Of a DNA stretch of 53,569 nucleotides, positions 36,721-45,166 are shown piece after piece. The DNA is from Saprospiraceae bacterium (GTDB taxonomy: Bacteria > Bacteroidota > Bacteroidia > Chitinophagales > Saprospiraceae). Positions within the stretch are counted from its first letter, which is position 1, and each line of letters opens with the position of its first letter. Under the pieces are notes generated by a model. That model searched no databases and had not been told where the DNA came from. It worked only from the letters and a program-made list of their open reading frames with translations. The translations under genes and the position numbers were made by a program. The stretch lies in the NCBI GenBank assembly GCA_022844565.1, contig JALHLK010000037.1, positions 1-53,569 of the forward strand. Reading direction: 5' to 3'.

Positions 36721-36975
36721 TTAATAATGGCCTTTACAGGCAATAATGGTGATTTCTTCTTTTTGATAAGAGTAAACGATTCTGTGTTCCTCTGTAATTC
36801 TTCTACTCCAATAACCAGACAAATTACCTTTTAATGGTTCTGGCTTACCCATACCTTCAAAAGGGTGTCTTTTGATTTCTTTAATTAATTGTACAATCTT
36901 TTTGAAAACGTTCTTATCAACAATTGCCCAATTACAGAAATCTAAATATGCTTCGTTGTAAAAGGATATCTTCAT
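36721..36975 (-). CDS. YoeB/Txe-type toxin (RelE superfamily)
   Basis: An 84-residue endoribonuclease toxin. The family end is clear: HPFEGMGKPEPLKGNLSGYW, SRRITEEHRIVYSY and ITIIACKGHY, with the glutamate, arginine and terminal His-Tyr used for ribosome-dependent mRNA cleavage in YoeB. Its ATG overlaps the antitoxin stop by four bases (ATGA), the usual coupled arrangement. It is a type II toxin-antitoxin module placed between the polyferredoxin and FAD reductase genes. Confidence 0.94.
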   Translation of the reverse strand: MKISFYNEAYLDFCNWAIVDKNVFKKIVQLIKEIKRHPFEGMGKPEPLKGNLSGYWSRRITEEHRIVYSYQKEEITIIACKGHY

Positions 36976-37226
36976 TTTAATAAATCTGCAGCCAATGTTT
37001 CAAATTGCTCCTCTGTCAATTCTATTTTTTCTCCTTTCGAGAGTCCTTCCACAGCATTTTCCAATCTTGCCAAATATTCAAGATTGGTTTCAGACTGAAA
37101 GAGGTCGAAATCTTCAGATTCTCTTACAATAATCTGAATCAATTTAGAGTCTTTATAAATATTCTTAATTCCTTCTAAAAACTTATTATCTAACTGATCT
37201 TTCCTTAAAATAAAAGTACTTTCCAT
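36972..37226 (-). CDS. Antitoxin partner of the YoeB-type toxin
   Basis: About 84 residues from the ATG at 37226 (MESTFILRKDQLDNKFLEGI). An N-terminal strand and helix segment is followed by IIVRESEDFDLFQSETNLEY and an acidic helical tail (EGLSKGEKIELTEEQFETLA) that would wrap the toxin. It does not look like classical YefM/Phd but is of the type found with Txe toxins in Bacteroidota. It is assigned from position, size and the four-base overlap. It probably represses its own promoter together with the toxin. Confidence 0.85.
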   Translation of the reverse strand: MESTFILRKDQLDNKFLEGIKNIYKDSKLIQIIVRESEDFDLFQSETNLEYLARLENAVEGLSKGEKIELTEEQFETLAADLLK

Positions 37227-37319
37227 CTTATAACTTTTCAAAAATAACAAAAAAATTTTACTATTAGTTTCTTTATTGAATAGTCAAATTATGTGACCAA
37301 CAATGATTTATATTCAGTA

Positions 37320-38660
37320 TCACCCCAAAAACTTCTCCACCAAACTCAACTTCCTTTTCTGCTGTAGTCTCAGATGAGTACCGTGGTTTTGATTATACAA
37401 TTGTAGCAATGCTCCCTCATATTCTTCAAAAAATTCTGGATCAAAATTGGCTAAGGACAAATTTTTAAGTACTTCTTCTATCATTATTTTGTCTTTTATC
37501 CATTTATCGCATACTTCATGCCGATATCGTATACCCATAAGGTTAAATCCAGTTACAACTTTTGTATCTTTCTCATAGTTTATTCTGATGGCCTTATATA
37601 GTTTGGGGTGCTGCCAATACAAGGATGAAATATGATCTGGTATAGTCGTTGGAATGTTGCCGTATACTTGGTATTCGACATCAAAAAACTTTGCAGAATT
37701 ATACCAAATACCTGGATCGTATTTTCGTGGTTGACCACAAATTGTTGAAGCTACTGTTTCACCCATCATTTTACCAGTGTACCATATGGCTTCGATTGGC
37801 CTTCTACCGGGAAGTGGCTGGGCAATCTCCACACAATCACCGATGGCAAATATATCTTTATCTGAAGTTTCTAAATATTCATTAACGACAATTCCTCTAA
37901 TAAGTGTAAGATCGGAAGATTTTAAAAAATCAATATTTGGGCTCACACCTACTGTTAATCCAACAAACTGACAACTTATTTCTTCACCAGAATTTTTGCA
38001 AATTACCGAACTCACTTTTCCATTCTCTCCTTTGATTTCTAGCAATTCTTCTTTCAACTTAAGGTCGATACCATGTGCTAAGATATGTTGATTGATCATT
38101 TCTGATTCTTCTTTTGGTAAGACGATATTCCAAAAGTTATCTTCTCTTACCAGTAATGTGACGGATATACCTTGACTATGAAACATCTCCGCCATCTCAA
38201 TACCAATCAATCCTCCTCCTACAATTACCGCTTTTTTGATACCTTTTTGAGAAGCTATCTCCATTTTCTCCAAGTCTTGGTAATGGTATAAGCCTTGTAC
38301 ACCTTCTAGATCTTGACCAGGCCAACCAAATTTATTGGGTTTAGACCCAGTAGCTAAAATGAGTTTGTCATATGAGATTACCTCTTCGTTGGTTAGCTTG
38401 ATCAATTTACCTTTCGTGTCAATTTCTTGTACAAAAGCCTTTTTAAGTTGAATCCTGTTTTTTTCCCAAAACCAATCTTCATAAAGCTTTGTATTTTCAA
38501 ATCGCATATGGCCCATGTAAATGTACATCAATGCAGTACGAGAATATGGAAAGTCAGTTTCAGAAGAAATCATTATTATCTCATTTTCACTGGCTTTTCT
38601 GATGAATCGCGCTGCTGTCGAACCCGCTATTCCATTGCCTATGATTACTATTTTGGCCAT
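37320..38660 (-). CDS. NAD(P)/FAD-dependent oxidoreductase (nitrite/rubredoxin reductase-like)
   Basis: A 446-residue flavoprotein with two dinucleotide folds. FAD binding is at the N-terminus (IIGNGIAGSTAARFIRKA), the NAD(P) fold lies in the middle (AVIVGGGLIGIEMAEMF), and the second FAD contact is IFAIGDCVEI. It matches the FAD-containing half of nitrite reductase NirB and rubredoxin/ferredoxin reductases, but has no redox-active cysteine pair or siroheme domain. It likely passes NAD(P)H electrons to a ferredoxin-like partner; the membrane polyferredoxin downstream is a candidate. Its ATG overlaps the msrA stop by one base (TAATG). Confidence 0.9.
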   Translation of the reverse strand: MAKIVIIGNGIAGSTAARFIRKASENEIIMISSETDFPYSRTALMYIYMGHMRFENTKLYEDWFWEKNRIQLKKAFVQEIDTKGKLIKLTNEEVISYDKLILATGSKPNKFGWPGQDLEGVQGLYHYQDLEKMEIASQKGIKKAVIVGGGLIGIEMAEMFHSQGISVTLLVREDNFWNIVLPKEESEMINQHILAHGIDLKLKEELLEIKGENGKVSSVICKNSGEEISCQFVGLTVGVSPNIDFLKSSDLTLIRGIVVNEYLETSDKDIFAIGDCVEIAQPLPGRRPIEAIWYTGKMMGETVASTICGQPRKYDPGIWYNSAKFFDVEYQVYGNIPTTIPDHISSLYWQHPKLYKAIRINYEKDTKVVTGFNLMGIRYRHEVCDKWIKDKIMIEEVLKNLSLANFDPEFFEEYEGALLQLYNQNHGTHLRLQQKRKLSLVEKFLG

Positions 38661-39307
38661 TACTTCTGTTTTACTAGATCCTTGACCTTCGCCAGCGTTC
38701 TTTCTCTACGTGGTATGCTTTCGCCTCTTACATATCCTTGGTTAGGATTGTTTTTTACAAAGTCTTGGTGGTAATCTTCCGCTTGATAAAACGTATCAAA
38801 TTTTCTCACTTGCGTAGCTATTGGCTTAGTATATTCATTGGCAACTTCTTTCATTTTCTGATCGATCACGGCCAACTCTTCATCCGTCGTATAAAAAGCG
38901 ATTGTCCTATATTGAGCACCTCGATCAGGACCTTGCCCATTCACGATGGTAGGATCGATAGAAGCAAAGAATACACGTACCAAATCTTTAAACGAAATAA
39001 TAGATGGGTCATAATATACTTGAAAAGCTTCTGCATGAGAGGTCATACCTGCACCCACCGTCTCATAAGTAGGATTGGTTTCTTTACCTCCAGCGTAGCC
39101 CGAGATGACCTCTTTTACGCCCTTGATGTTTTCAAATATGGTCTCTGTACACCAAAAACATCCCCCTGCAAATGTTGCTACTTTGACATTAGGATTGCCT
39201 TTTAGTTTTGAAAGTGCCTCTGGTTCTGATATAACATTGGTCTTTGCTTTTTGAGCACAGGCTGCAAGAGAAAACACAGCCATCATCATTATTAGTAATT
39301 TCTTCAT
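38660..39307 (-). CDS. msrA: Peptide-methionine (S)-S-oxide reductase, lipoprotein form
   Basis: A 215-residue MsrA. The catalytic motif is GGCFWCTETIFENIKGV. Other family blocks are YAGGKETNPTYETVGAGMTS, HAEAFQVYYDP, DRGAQYRTIAFY and FYQAEDYHQDF. The N-terminus MKKLLIMMMAVFSLAACAQK is a lipoprotein signal, so the enzyme repairs oxidised methionine outside the cytoplasm. It is first of a unit with the FAD oxidoreductase, whose ATG overlaps its stop. Confidence 0.95.
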   Translation of the reverse strand: MKKLLIMMMAVFSLAACAQKAKTNVISEPEALSKLKGNPNVKVATFAGGCFWCTETIFENIKGVKEVISGYAGGKETNPTYETVGAGMTSHAEAFQVYYDPSIISFKDLVRVFFASIDPTIVNGQGPDRGAQYRTIAFYTTDEELAVIDQKMKEVANEYTKPIATQVRKFDTFYQAEDYHQDFVKNNPNQGYVRGESIPRRERTLAKVKDLVKQK

Positions 39308-39376
39308 TGTATTAGTTTTGTTATTTTGAATGTATAAATCAAAGATAGAGAAGAATTTTGGATTTTAGAGCTAAGA

Positions 39377-39544
39377 CCTGAAAATCTAAAATGGATTTCC
39401 TATTACAGCTCAAAATTACTTCAAAATCAGGCGTTACACTCACTTTTTGCTTCGCACCATAGCGGTGACTATGATTTGTCGCAAAAAGTGCTGATTTTAT
39501 TGTACTTTTGACCTTCACTACGGAACCCATTTTTGATTTTCAGG
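39377..39544. mobile_element. MITE-like element with 24-bp imperfect inverted ends
   Basis: A 168-bp non-coding element. The left end, CCTGAAAATCTAAAATGG (39377-), mirrors the right end, CCATTTTTGATTTTCAGG (-39544), with three mismatches over 24 bp. Fragments with the same interior words (AAAAGTGCT, ATTTTATTGTA, TTTTGA) appear at 49977-50020, and the right end reappears at 7637-7660. It fills most of the gap between msrA and the T9SS gene. Confidence 0.75.
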
Positions 39545-39582
39545 TAAGATTTAAAATGCAGTATTAAAATCTTTGTGGATCA

Positions 39583-40590
39583 TCATAGTTTATAAAATAA
39601 TTTTGTAATCAATTTTGAGTCTGTTTCTATTTTTATAAGATATTGACCTGCAATAAGTTCACTGATATCAATGGACTCATTGTCATTAATTTGCCCAGTA
39701 GATTTTACTCTACCTAAAAGATCTAAAATCACAAATCGCTCATTCATAAGCGTAATTTCTGACTTTAATTTTAGCAAATTTGTTGCCGGATTAGGAAAAA
39801 CAATGGTTAGATCATTTGCTGTTTCCTTTACGGACAATGATAGGACAGCTTTGAATAGCGGAGAGCGCTCCGTTTGTACCACATTTCGGTTGACATCTGA
39901 TATTATTGCGATGGTATACAATCTAGTGGCCTCCCATATACTATTTCTTGCAATCATTTTATTATACTTAAAAGCATTCCCACCTCTAATCGGTGCTTTA
40001 AATTTAAGAGATTCAGTACCTGTAAACGACTTTCTAAATACATCATAATGCGTGTTTTCTCCATTTGGTGCGGCATAGAATACAGTATCTTCAACCATCG
40101 GTACAAAAAGAAAAAGTGTGTCAAAATTATGCTGATCTACCGCCTGCACTTCGACCATAGCTTCTAAAGAGTCAGGACCTGATGGAATAAGTGAAACTTT
40201 TAAAGAGAGTGGAGATGTTTGATTTCTAAATTCATTGTATACTGTTGCATTCTGGACAGCTGAGGTGCCTCTCAATGCTCCATTAATAATAAATGTAGGC
40301 GTACCTCCGAATACGTCATGATGTCTCGTTCTTGAATCATTTTCTGCTCTGTTCTGGTTATTAAACAGGCATGAACTATAAGGCGAGCTAGGGTGATAAG
40401 CTATATGAATTACATCTGAGTTTGGTCGCAATGCTGTATAGAATCCTGGATTTCTGGAAGCACAAATACCGCATAAGGTATTTGTAAAATGCTCAACAAC
40501 AATTTTTTTTCCTACACTCTGCGCGCAAGCGACATCTCCAAAAAGTGTAACAATTAGATAAAGCAATAAGGATATTTTTAGTGATTTCAT
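39583..40590 (-). CDS. T9SS-secreted protein with thioredoxin-like (Omp28-type) domain
   Basis: A 335-residue exported protein. A signal peptide (about 1-23) is followed by a thioredoxin-like region with a CxxC-type pair (EHFTNTLCGICASRNPGFY), then PSSPYSSCLFNNQ and HDVFGGTPTFIINGALRG with the cis-Pro typical of the fold. The middle is beta-rich. The last 75 residues form a Por-type sorting domain (IVFPNPATNLLKL, FVILDLLGRVKSTG, SELIAGQYLIKI), directing type IX secretion. It is similar in layout to Omp28-type surface proteins. The redox role is inferred from the CxxC only. Confidence 0.86.
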   Translation of the reverse strand: MKSLKISLLLYLIVTLFGDVACAQSVGKKIVVEHFTNTLCGICASRNPGFYTALRPNSDVIHIAYHPSSPYSSCLFNNQNRAENDSRTRHHDVFGGTPTFIINGALRGTSAVQNATVYNEFRNQTSPLSLKVSLIPSGPDSLEAMVEVQAVDQHNFDTLFLFVPMVEDTVFYAAPNGENTHYDVFRKSFTGTESLKFKAPIRGGNAFKYNKMIARNSIWEATRLYTIAIISDVNRNVVQTERSPLFKAVLSLSVKETANDLTIVFPNPATNLLKLKSEITLMNERFVILDLLGRVKSTGQINDNESIDISELIAGQYLIKIETDSKLITKLFYKL

Positions 40591-40710
40591 TTATATAAAA
40601 TTTTAAGCATTCTCTTTTAAATGTCTTCTTACTTTGCAACTTTTGTCACTTTAATGGCAAATAAACGTTAGGAATGGTCCTATATGTTATATTTTTTTAT
40701 TTTGAAGTTT

Positions 40711-41538
40711 TTATTGATAGAAAAAGCCAAAAGAAAATGAAGGCGATGCTAACACATTTTGACCTTTGATCGCACCTGCTGCCCTAAAGGAAACTCCATA
40801 TTTTGGTTTTATGAAATACAAAAATTCTAAGCCGGGTGAGAGATATTCTACATTATTTGAGAATAAACCAGTTGTTGTAGCCCCTTCTGTACCATTATTT
40901 AGACTTTCTATACCTGCTAATTTGAATATTGACAACAGCTTATTATTTAACATTTTATAGCCAAATTCTGCATCATATCTAATTTCATCTGAGAATCCTT
41001 TGGTGCGGTTATTAAACCCAACACCAAACTGAGTCCACCATTTTGATGCCCCAACACCCGTATTAATTTTTAACATTTGATTAAATTCGCCATCACCTGT
41101 GAATAGTCCCGAATCTTGCGTACTATTACCGGTTGGCAAACCTAACATTAGCATTGCACTAACTGGTAGCTTTCCAAAAGGCAGAGCATACCTTAACGCT
41201 ATATCCACATCACCAAAATTATTGTGCTCTATCCCTGGTTCTAATAAGGTTCCCGATTGGGCACCTCTTGTCTCATTTAATACATTTCGTACAAAAAAAG
41301 GTATGTATGCCTGCAATGTTAATTTATCAGTAATTCCAGTTTCACCATAAAGACTTAAAGTATGATTTCCCAAAGTTCAAAAAGGAACAATTTTTCCCTC
41401 AGGATCAAATACATTTTTGGATTGAATAAGTGTATAATCCAACTTATAAAATCCTTGACCTTTTGGCTTTGACCAGGCTTGGCTTTTTAAGCAAACCCCA
41501 GATAGTAATAGGAAAGAAAAAATAAATATTCGTTTCAT
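40711..41538 (-). pseudogene. Outer-membrane beta-barrel transporter gene interrupted by an in-frame TGA
   Basis: One reading frame for a protein of about 275 residues, broken by a single TGA at 41377-41379. Before it: signal peptide MKRIFIFSFLLLSGVCLKSQ and QGFYKLDYTLIQSKNVFDPE, ending KIVPF. After it, in the same frame: TLGNHTLSLYGETGITDKLT, LQAYIPFFVRNVLNE, LMLGLPTGNSTQ and a C-terminal strand GFFYQ. Both halves belong to one small barrel family (transporter or channel like). The downstream half has no credible start of its own. It may be a recent nonsense mutation, a sequencing error, or read-through. The DM13 lipoprotein lies just upstream. Confidence 0.8.
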
Positions 41539-41563
41539 GTTAAAGAAGATAAAATTATTAAAA

Positions 41564-42274
41564 TTATTTAAGTTCAGCAAACCCAAATACAGGTCCTAAA
41601 GTACAATATAATAGCGCATACTTATAATTATTTGCGTCAATACCTTGTGGTATGTCCCATGACATCGAACCTTCAAATTTTGTCAATCTTGTTAAAGAAA
41701 TTTGAGCACTTGTACCATTGATCACTGGATTATTAGCCATTACCGAATAACTACCATTGGTATGATTGGTCAATAATAAAAATAAACTTGGCCCTACACT
41801 TGCTTTAAACTTGTCATTAACAGTTATTTTACTTTTACCACCTTCTGTGATGATACTTACATCTCCAGTAACAGTGTAAGACCCCGAGCCAGCAGACTTA
41901 AATGACCCAGATTTATTGGTTGACCCTATTTGGGTAGGGACATCGGTTGTTATTTTAATATTTCTAATCGATTCTACGGTACTCACCACTGCTTTGAGTA
42001 CACCCTCGCCTGCTTTTAGTGCTGTAATAAGCCCATTAGGCGATATACTTATAATTTCCGGAGTGGTTGTAGACCATAAAATCTGTTTATTTTCTGTTCT
42101 ACCATAATTGTTTGTAAAAACGCCACTCAGTTGAATTTTGTCATCTACTTTTATAGATGTAATATTTGGTGTAATCAAGATTTGTGGTGCCACCACCACC
42201 TCTTCTACGAAGTCTGTCTTAATACAAGAGCTGATTAAGAAGGTTCCTAAAAATAATAAAAGCATTTTCTTCAT
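41564..42274 (-). CDS. Lipoprotein with Ig-like (BIG2) and DM13 domains
   Basis: A 236-residue lipoprotein (lipobox LISSC, Cys17). A bacterial Ig-like domain occupies about 32-115 (ITSIKVDDKIQLSGVFTN, ILWSTTTPEIISISPNGLIT, ALKAGEGVLKAVV). A DM13 domain follows at about 120-236 (SGSFKSAGSGSYTVTGDVSI, FKASVGPSLFLLL, YALLYCTLGPVFGFAELK), with the family's conserved cysteine near the end. DM13 is predicted to be a cytochrome-like or metal-linked redox domain. It directly precedes the broken barrel gene by 25 bp and probably shares its transcript. Confidence 0.86.
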   Translation of the reverse strand: MKKMLLLFLGTFLISSCIKTDFVEEVVVAPQILITPNITSIKVDDKIQLSGVFTNNYGRTENKQILWSTTTPEIISISPNGLITALKAGEGVLKAVVSTVESIRNIKITTDVPTQIGSTNKSGSFKSAGSGSYTVTGDVSIITEGGKSKITVNDKFKASVGPSLFLLLTNHTNGSYSVMANNPVINGTSAQISLTRLTKFEGSMSWDIPQGIDANNYKYALLYCTLGPVFGFAELK

Positions 42275-42537
42275 ATCTTTTGATTTTGATAAAACAAAAA
42301 TAGAAGAACTTTATCACAGAAAAATCACGGAGATAAAAATATGGTTTGGTAAAGAAAAGGTCTTTTCTTTTATAAAAAAAAATCATAAATTCTGTCACAA
42401 AATCCCATGATGGTACCTTATGGTTGTTAACAATTTTAAAACAAATAGGAAAATATGAAATTTAAATACATTAAAAGTGGAATAATATTTCGATTTTATT
42501 ACACAAATTATTTCGAAGGAAGATAAGCAATTACTGA

Positions 42538-42768
42538 TGTACTACGTCATCTACCCTCAGCTTGCTCGAAAGGGGCGAACCCGTTACACTGTCAACACTG
42601 ATTCAGGTACTTCAAACATTAGACCAATTGCAAGTAATGGAGGATTTTACAATCCAACAAAGCATAAGCCCGATATCATTAGCTAAAGCAGAAAAGACAA
42701 AGCGGATAAGAGCCAGAAACAAAATTACTAAAATTGAAGAAGAATCAAATTGGTATGTAAGAATATGA
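42538..42768 (+). pseudogene. 5'-truncated Cro/C1-type HTH gene relic (HipB-like)
   Basis: An open stretch beginning at a stop (42535) and encoding the second half of an HTH domain: TLSLLERGEPVTLSTLIQVL, then QTLDQLQVMEDFTIQQSISP and a basic tail, LAKAEKTKRIRAR. In intact HipB-like antitoxins this follows a helix-turn-helix ending GVSxxTLxxLERG; that first half is absent upstream, and no partner toxin gene is nearby. It is therefore probably a remnant. The rest of 42275-42806 shows no gene. Confidence 0.65.
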
Positions 42769-42806
42769 GGAAATTAGTAGAACCTTGAGCTTACCCTCAC
42801 AAATAC

Positions 42807-43940
42807 CTACATCCTTACAGCCACTTTCTTGACCATTTCATTCTTCCATTCATAAAAATCTCCAAGCTCAATGTGGGCACGCGCCTCTCTTACCAACCAA
42901 ATAAAAAAGGTAAGGTTATAAATAGATGCTATCTGTGGTCCCAAAGCTTCGCCCGCTTTAAATAAGTGTCTAATATATGACTTACTATGTTTGACTGGAT
43001 AATCCATGATACCCGCCTCGTCAATTAAAGATAAATCATCTTTCCACTTATTGTTGTGTATGTTGATGATACCATTGGGTGTATAAATGATACCATGACG
43101 TGCATTCCTCGTTGGCAAAACACAATCCATCATATCAATGCCTAAAGCAATACTTTCTAAGATGTTTTCTGGTAAACCTACACCCATAAGATACCTAGGC
43201 TTATCTTCAGGAAGAATACCACAAACCAATTCAGTCATACCATACATATCTTCATGGGGTTCGCCTACTGATAAACCTCCAATGGCATTGATCTTTTGTT
43301 CGCGTGAAGCTATAAAATGGGCGGATTCTTCTCTCAAGTCTTTGTATGTACTGCCTTGCACTATTGGGGCAAATGTCTGCGAGTAGCCATAGAGTTCTGG
43401 ACTTTTTTCCAGTTGTGCAATACACCGATCCAACCACCTATGCGTCATTTGCATAGACTTTTTTGCATAATTGTACTCACAAGGATACGGTGTACATTCA
43501 TCAAATGCCATAATGATATCTGCCCCAATCTTACGTTGTATATCCATCACGTTTTCAGGGGCAAAGTGATGATAACTACCATCTATATGACTCTGAAATT
43601 TCACTCCTTCTTCTTTGATTTTTCGCATGCCACTCAGGGAATACACTTGATAACCTCCACTGTCGGTGAGTAAAGGGCGATCCCATCCTATATATTTATG
43701 TATTCCTCCAGCATTTTCTAAGATGTCAGTCCCTGGTCGCAAATACATATGATACGTATTGGATAATATAATATCAGCTTTAACAATTTCCTTCAATTCA
43801 TGATGGTGTATTCCTTTTACAGCACCTTGTGTTCCCACAGGCATAAAGATTGGAGTTCGGATATCTCCATGGTCTGTGGTAATTATACCTGTTCTTGCTT
43901 TTGAATTTTTATCCTTGGCTTCAATTCGGAATATTGACAT
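42807..43940 (-). CDS. tgt: tRNA-guanine transglycosylase
   Basis: A 377-residue queuine/preQ1 tRNA-ribosyltransferase, which inserts preQ1 at G34 of GUN tRNAs. The start chosen is the ATG at 43940 (MSIFRIEAKD); 43982 would add a non-homologous tail. Catalytic parts are intact: LLTDSGGYQVYSL (Asp93), MAFDECTPYP, IGGLSVGEPHEDMY, RYLMGVGLPENILE and GIDMMDCVLPTRNARHGI. The zinc site is not. Where family members have CDCYTC followed by a YLHHL-type segment, this protein has IMDYPVKHSKSYIRHL, and the fourth ligand (His in IHNL) is Tyr (IYNL). The loss may be shared by related Bacteroidota. Confidence 0.95.
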   Translation of the reverse strand: MSIFRIEAKDKNSKARTGIITTDHGDIRTPIFMPVGTQGAVKGIHHHELKEIVKADIILSNTYHMYLRPGTDILENAGGIHKYIGWDRPLLTDSGGYQVYSLSGMRKIKEEGVKFQSHIDGSYHHFAPENVMDIQRKIGADIIMAFDECTPYPCEYNYAKKSMQMTHRWLDRCIAQLEKSPELYGYSQTFAPIVQGSTYKDLREESAHFIASREQKINAIGGLSVGEPHEDMYGMTELVCGILPEDKPRYLMGVGLPENILESIALGIDMMDCVLPTRNARHGIIYTPNGIINIHNNKWKDDLSLIDEAGIMDYPVKHSKSYIRHLFKAGEALGPQIASIYNLTFFIWLVREARAHIELGDFYEWKNEMVKKVAVRM

Positions 43941-44065
43941 AGATACGTTAAGTTTATTTATGCAAAGAAATGAAAATGTCATGAAATAAGATAATGAATG
44001 ATTAAATGGATTCGATATCTTACCCGAACAAACCTTTTATTGCATTTAAGACCTGCCCAATGCTC

Positions 44066-44099
44066 AAAAAAAAAGGAGAACAAATTTCTTCATTCTCCT
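44066..44099 (-). terminator. Rho-independent terminator after tonB
   Basis: On the minus strand a 7-bp stem (AGGAGAA/TTCTCCT, 12-nt loop) is followed by nine T (the A-run at 44066-44074). It stands about 35 bp past the tonB stop and separates that gene from tgt. Confidence 0.8.
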
Positions 44100-44133
44100 C
44101 TCTATATTTTACATAAATTGCTAAAAATACCTT

Positions 44134-45057
44134 CTATGTATTTAATTTGAACTTAAGTGGTACAGTATATTGTACTTTTACTGGAACACCTCTTTGTTTG
44201 CCCGGTACCCATTTATCTTTCATTTTATTCATAGTTTCTACTGCTTCTTTAGCAGCATCACCTAATCCTGCACCTGGATCTCTTAAGACTATTACATCTT
44301 CTATTTCTCCAGTTTTACCAACTGTAAACTGAATAACAGCTTGACCTTCGATACCATTTTCTCTTGCTATAGCAGGATATTTAACTGTTTTACCTAAGTA
44401 TTCTAACAGCTTCATGTCTGCACATTTCTTTTTTTCCTCGTTTCCACCTTTCTCATTTTCACAACCAGGGAATCTTGGCATTTGCTCCACAATTTTGAAG
44501 ATTTCTTCTTCAACTTTTGGTGCAGGTGGTGGTGGTGGTGGTGGTGGTGGAGCCTTTTTCTCCTCAACTTTTGCCACAGGTGCATCCACGATCGCCTCTT
44601 CTTCTTCTAGAGAGTTGTCCTCAAAAGATACATCTTCAATGACTTCTTCATCTGGTACCTCACTAATTACCGGTGGTGGTGGCGGTGGTGGTGGTGGTGG
44701 CGGTTCACTTGTTCTTGGTGGTTCTACCTCGATCTCATCATCTAATGTACCCATTTCCATTACTACATCAGATTTGACTTCTCGTTGAGTCCAATTCAAA
44801 GCAAATAATGTAGTACCAGTAGCTACTAACAATCCCCACAATATGAAAGGTCTGTAATAACCAAACGAATCAACTTCAGGGTACTTGGTTCGAGCATGTA
44901 AAGGTGATTTCCATGTTGAGTCTTTATACTTCTCAGTTAGAGAACCTTGCTGTCCTTTAAACCTACTTCTTAAAAAGAAGATGGTTAGTAGAGTAATAGC
45001 AACAAAACCCAAAACAGCCATCGCAACGGTAGAGCCCGAAAATTCTAATCCTGTCAT
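44134..45057 (-). CDS. tonB: Energy transducer TonB family protein with two proline tracts
   Basis: A 307-residue TonB. Unlike the classical protein it begins with an extra membrane helix (about 8-28) before the main anchor (about 70-90: PFILWGLLVATGTTLFALNW). The periplasmic arm has two polyproline runs, of 11 and 9 or so residues, separated by acidic stretches (VPDEEVIEDVSFEDN, EEEEAIVDAPVAKVEEKK). The TonB C-terminal domain (about 190-307) contains GIEGQAVIQFTVGKTGEIED, VIVLRDPGAGLGDAAKEAVE and VPVKVQYTVPLKFKL. It passes proton-motive energy to outer-membrane receptors. It follows vanZ and is closed by a terminator. Confidence 0.93.
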   Translation of the reverse strand: MTGLEFSGSTVAMAVLGFVAITLLTIFFLRSRFKGQQGSLTEKYKDSTWKSPLHARTKYPEVDSFGYYRPFILWGLLVATGTTLFALNWTQREVKSDVVMEMGTLDDEIEVEPPRTSEPPPPPPPPPPPVISEVPDEEVIEDVSFEDNSLEEEEAIVDAPVAKVEEKKAPPPPPPPPPAPKVEEEIFKIVEQMPRFPGCENEKGGNEEKKKCADMKLLEYLGKTVKYPAIARENGIEGQAVIQFTVGKTGEIEDVIVLRDPGAGLGDAAKEAVETMNKMKDKWVPGKQRGVPVKVQYTVPLKFKLNT

Positions 45058-45108
45058 AGTTTTTAATTTTTTTTGTTATAAAATGTTTTTGAGACTGTTT
45101 TATTTCGA

Positions 45109-45138
45109 CAAATATAATGAGTCTCTCGTAATTTCAAA
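45109..45138 (-). promoter_or_regulatory. Probable Bacteroidota-type promoter of tonB
   Basis: On the minus strand a TTTG (complement of 45135-45138) and a TATATTTG (complement of 45109-45116) are 18 bp apart, matching the -33/-7 consensus. Transcription would start about 45 bp upstream of the ATG. Confidence 0.6.
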
Positions 45139-45166
45139 AAAATGTGTTATTAAACTTTTAGAAATA

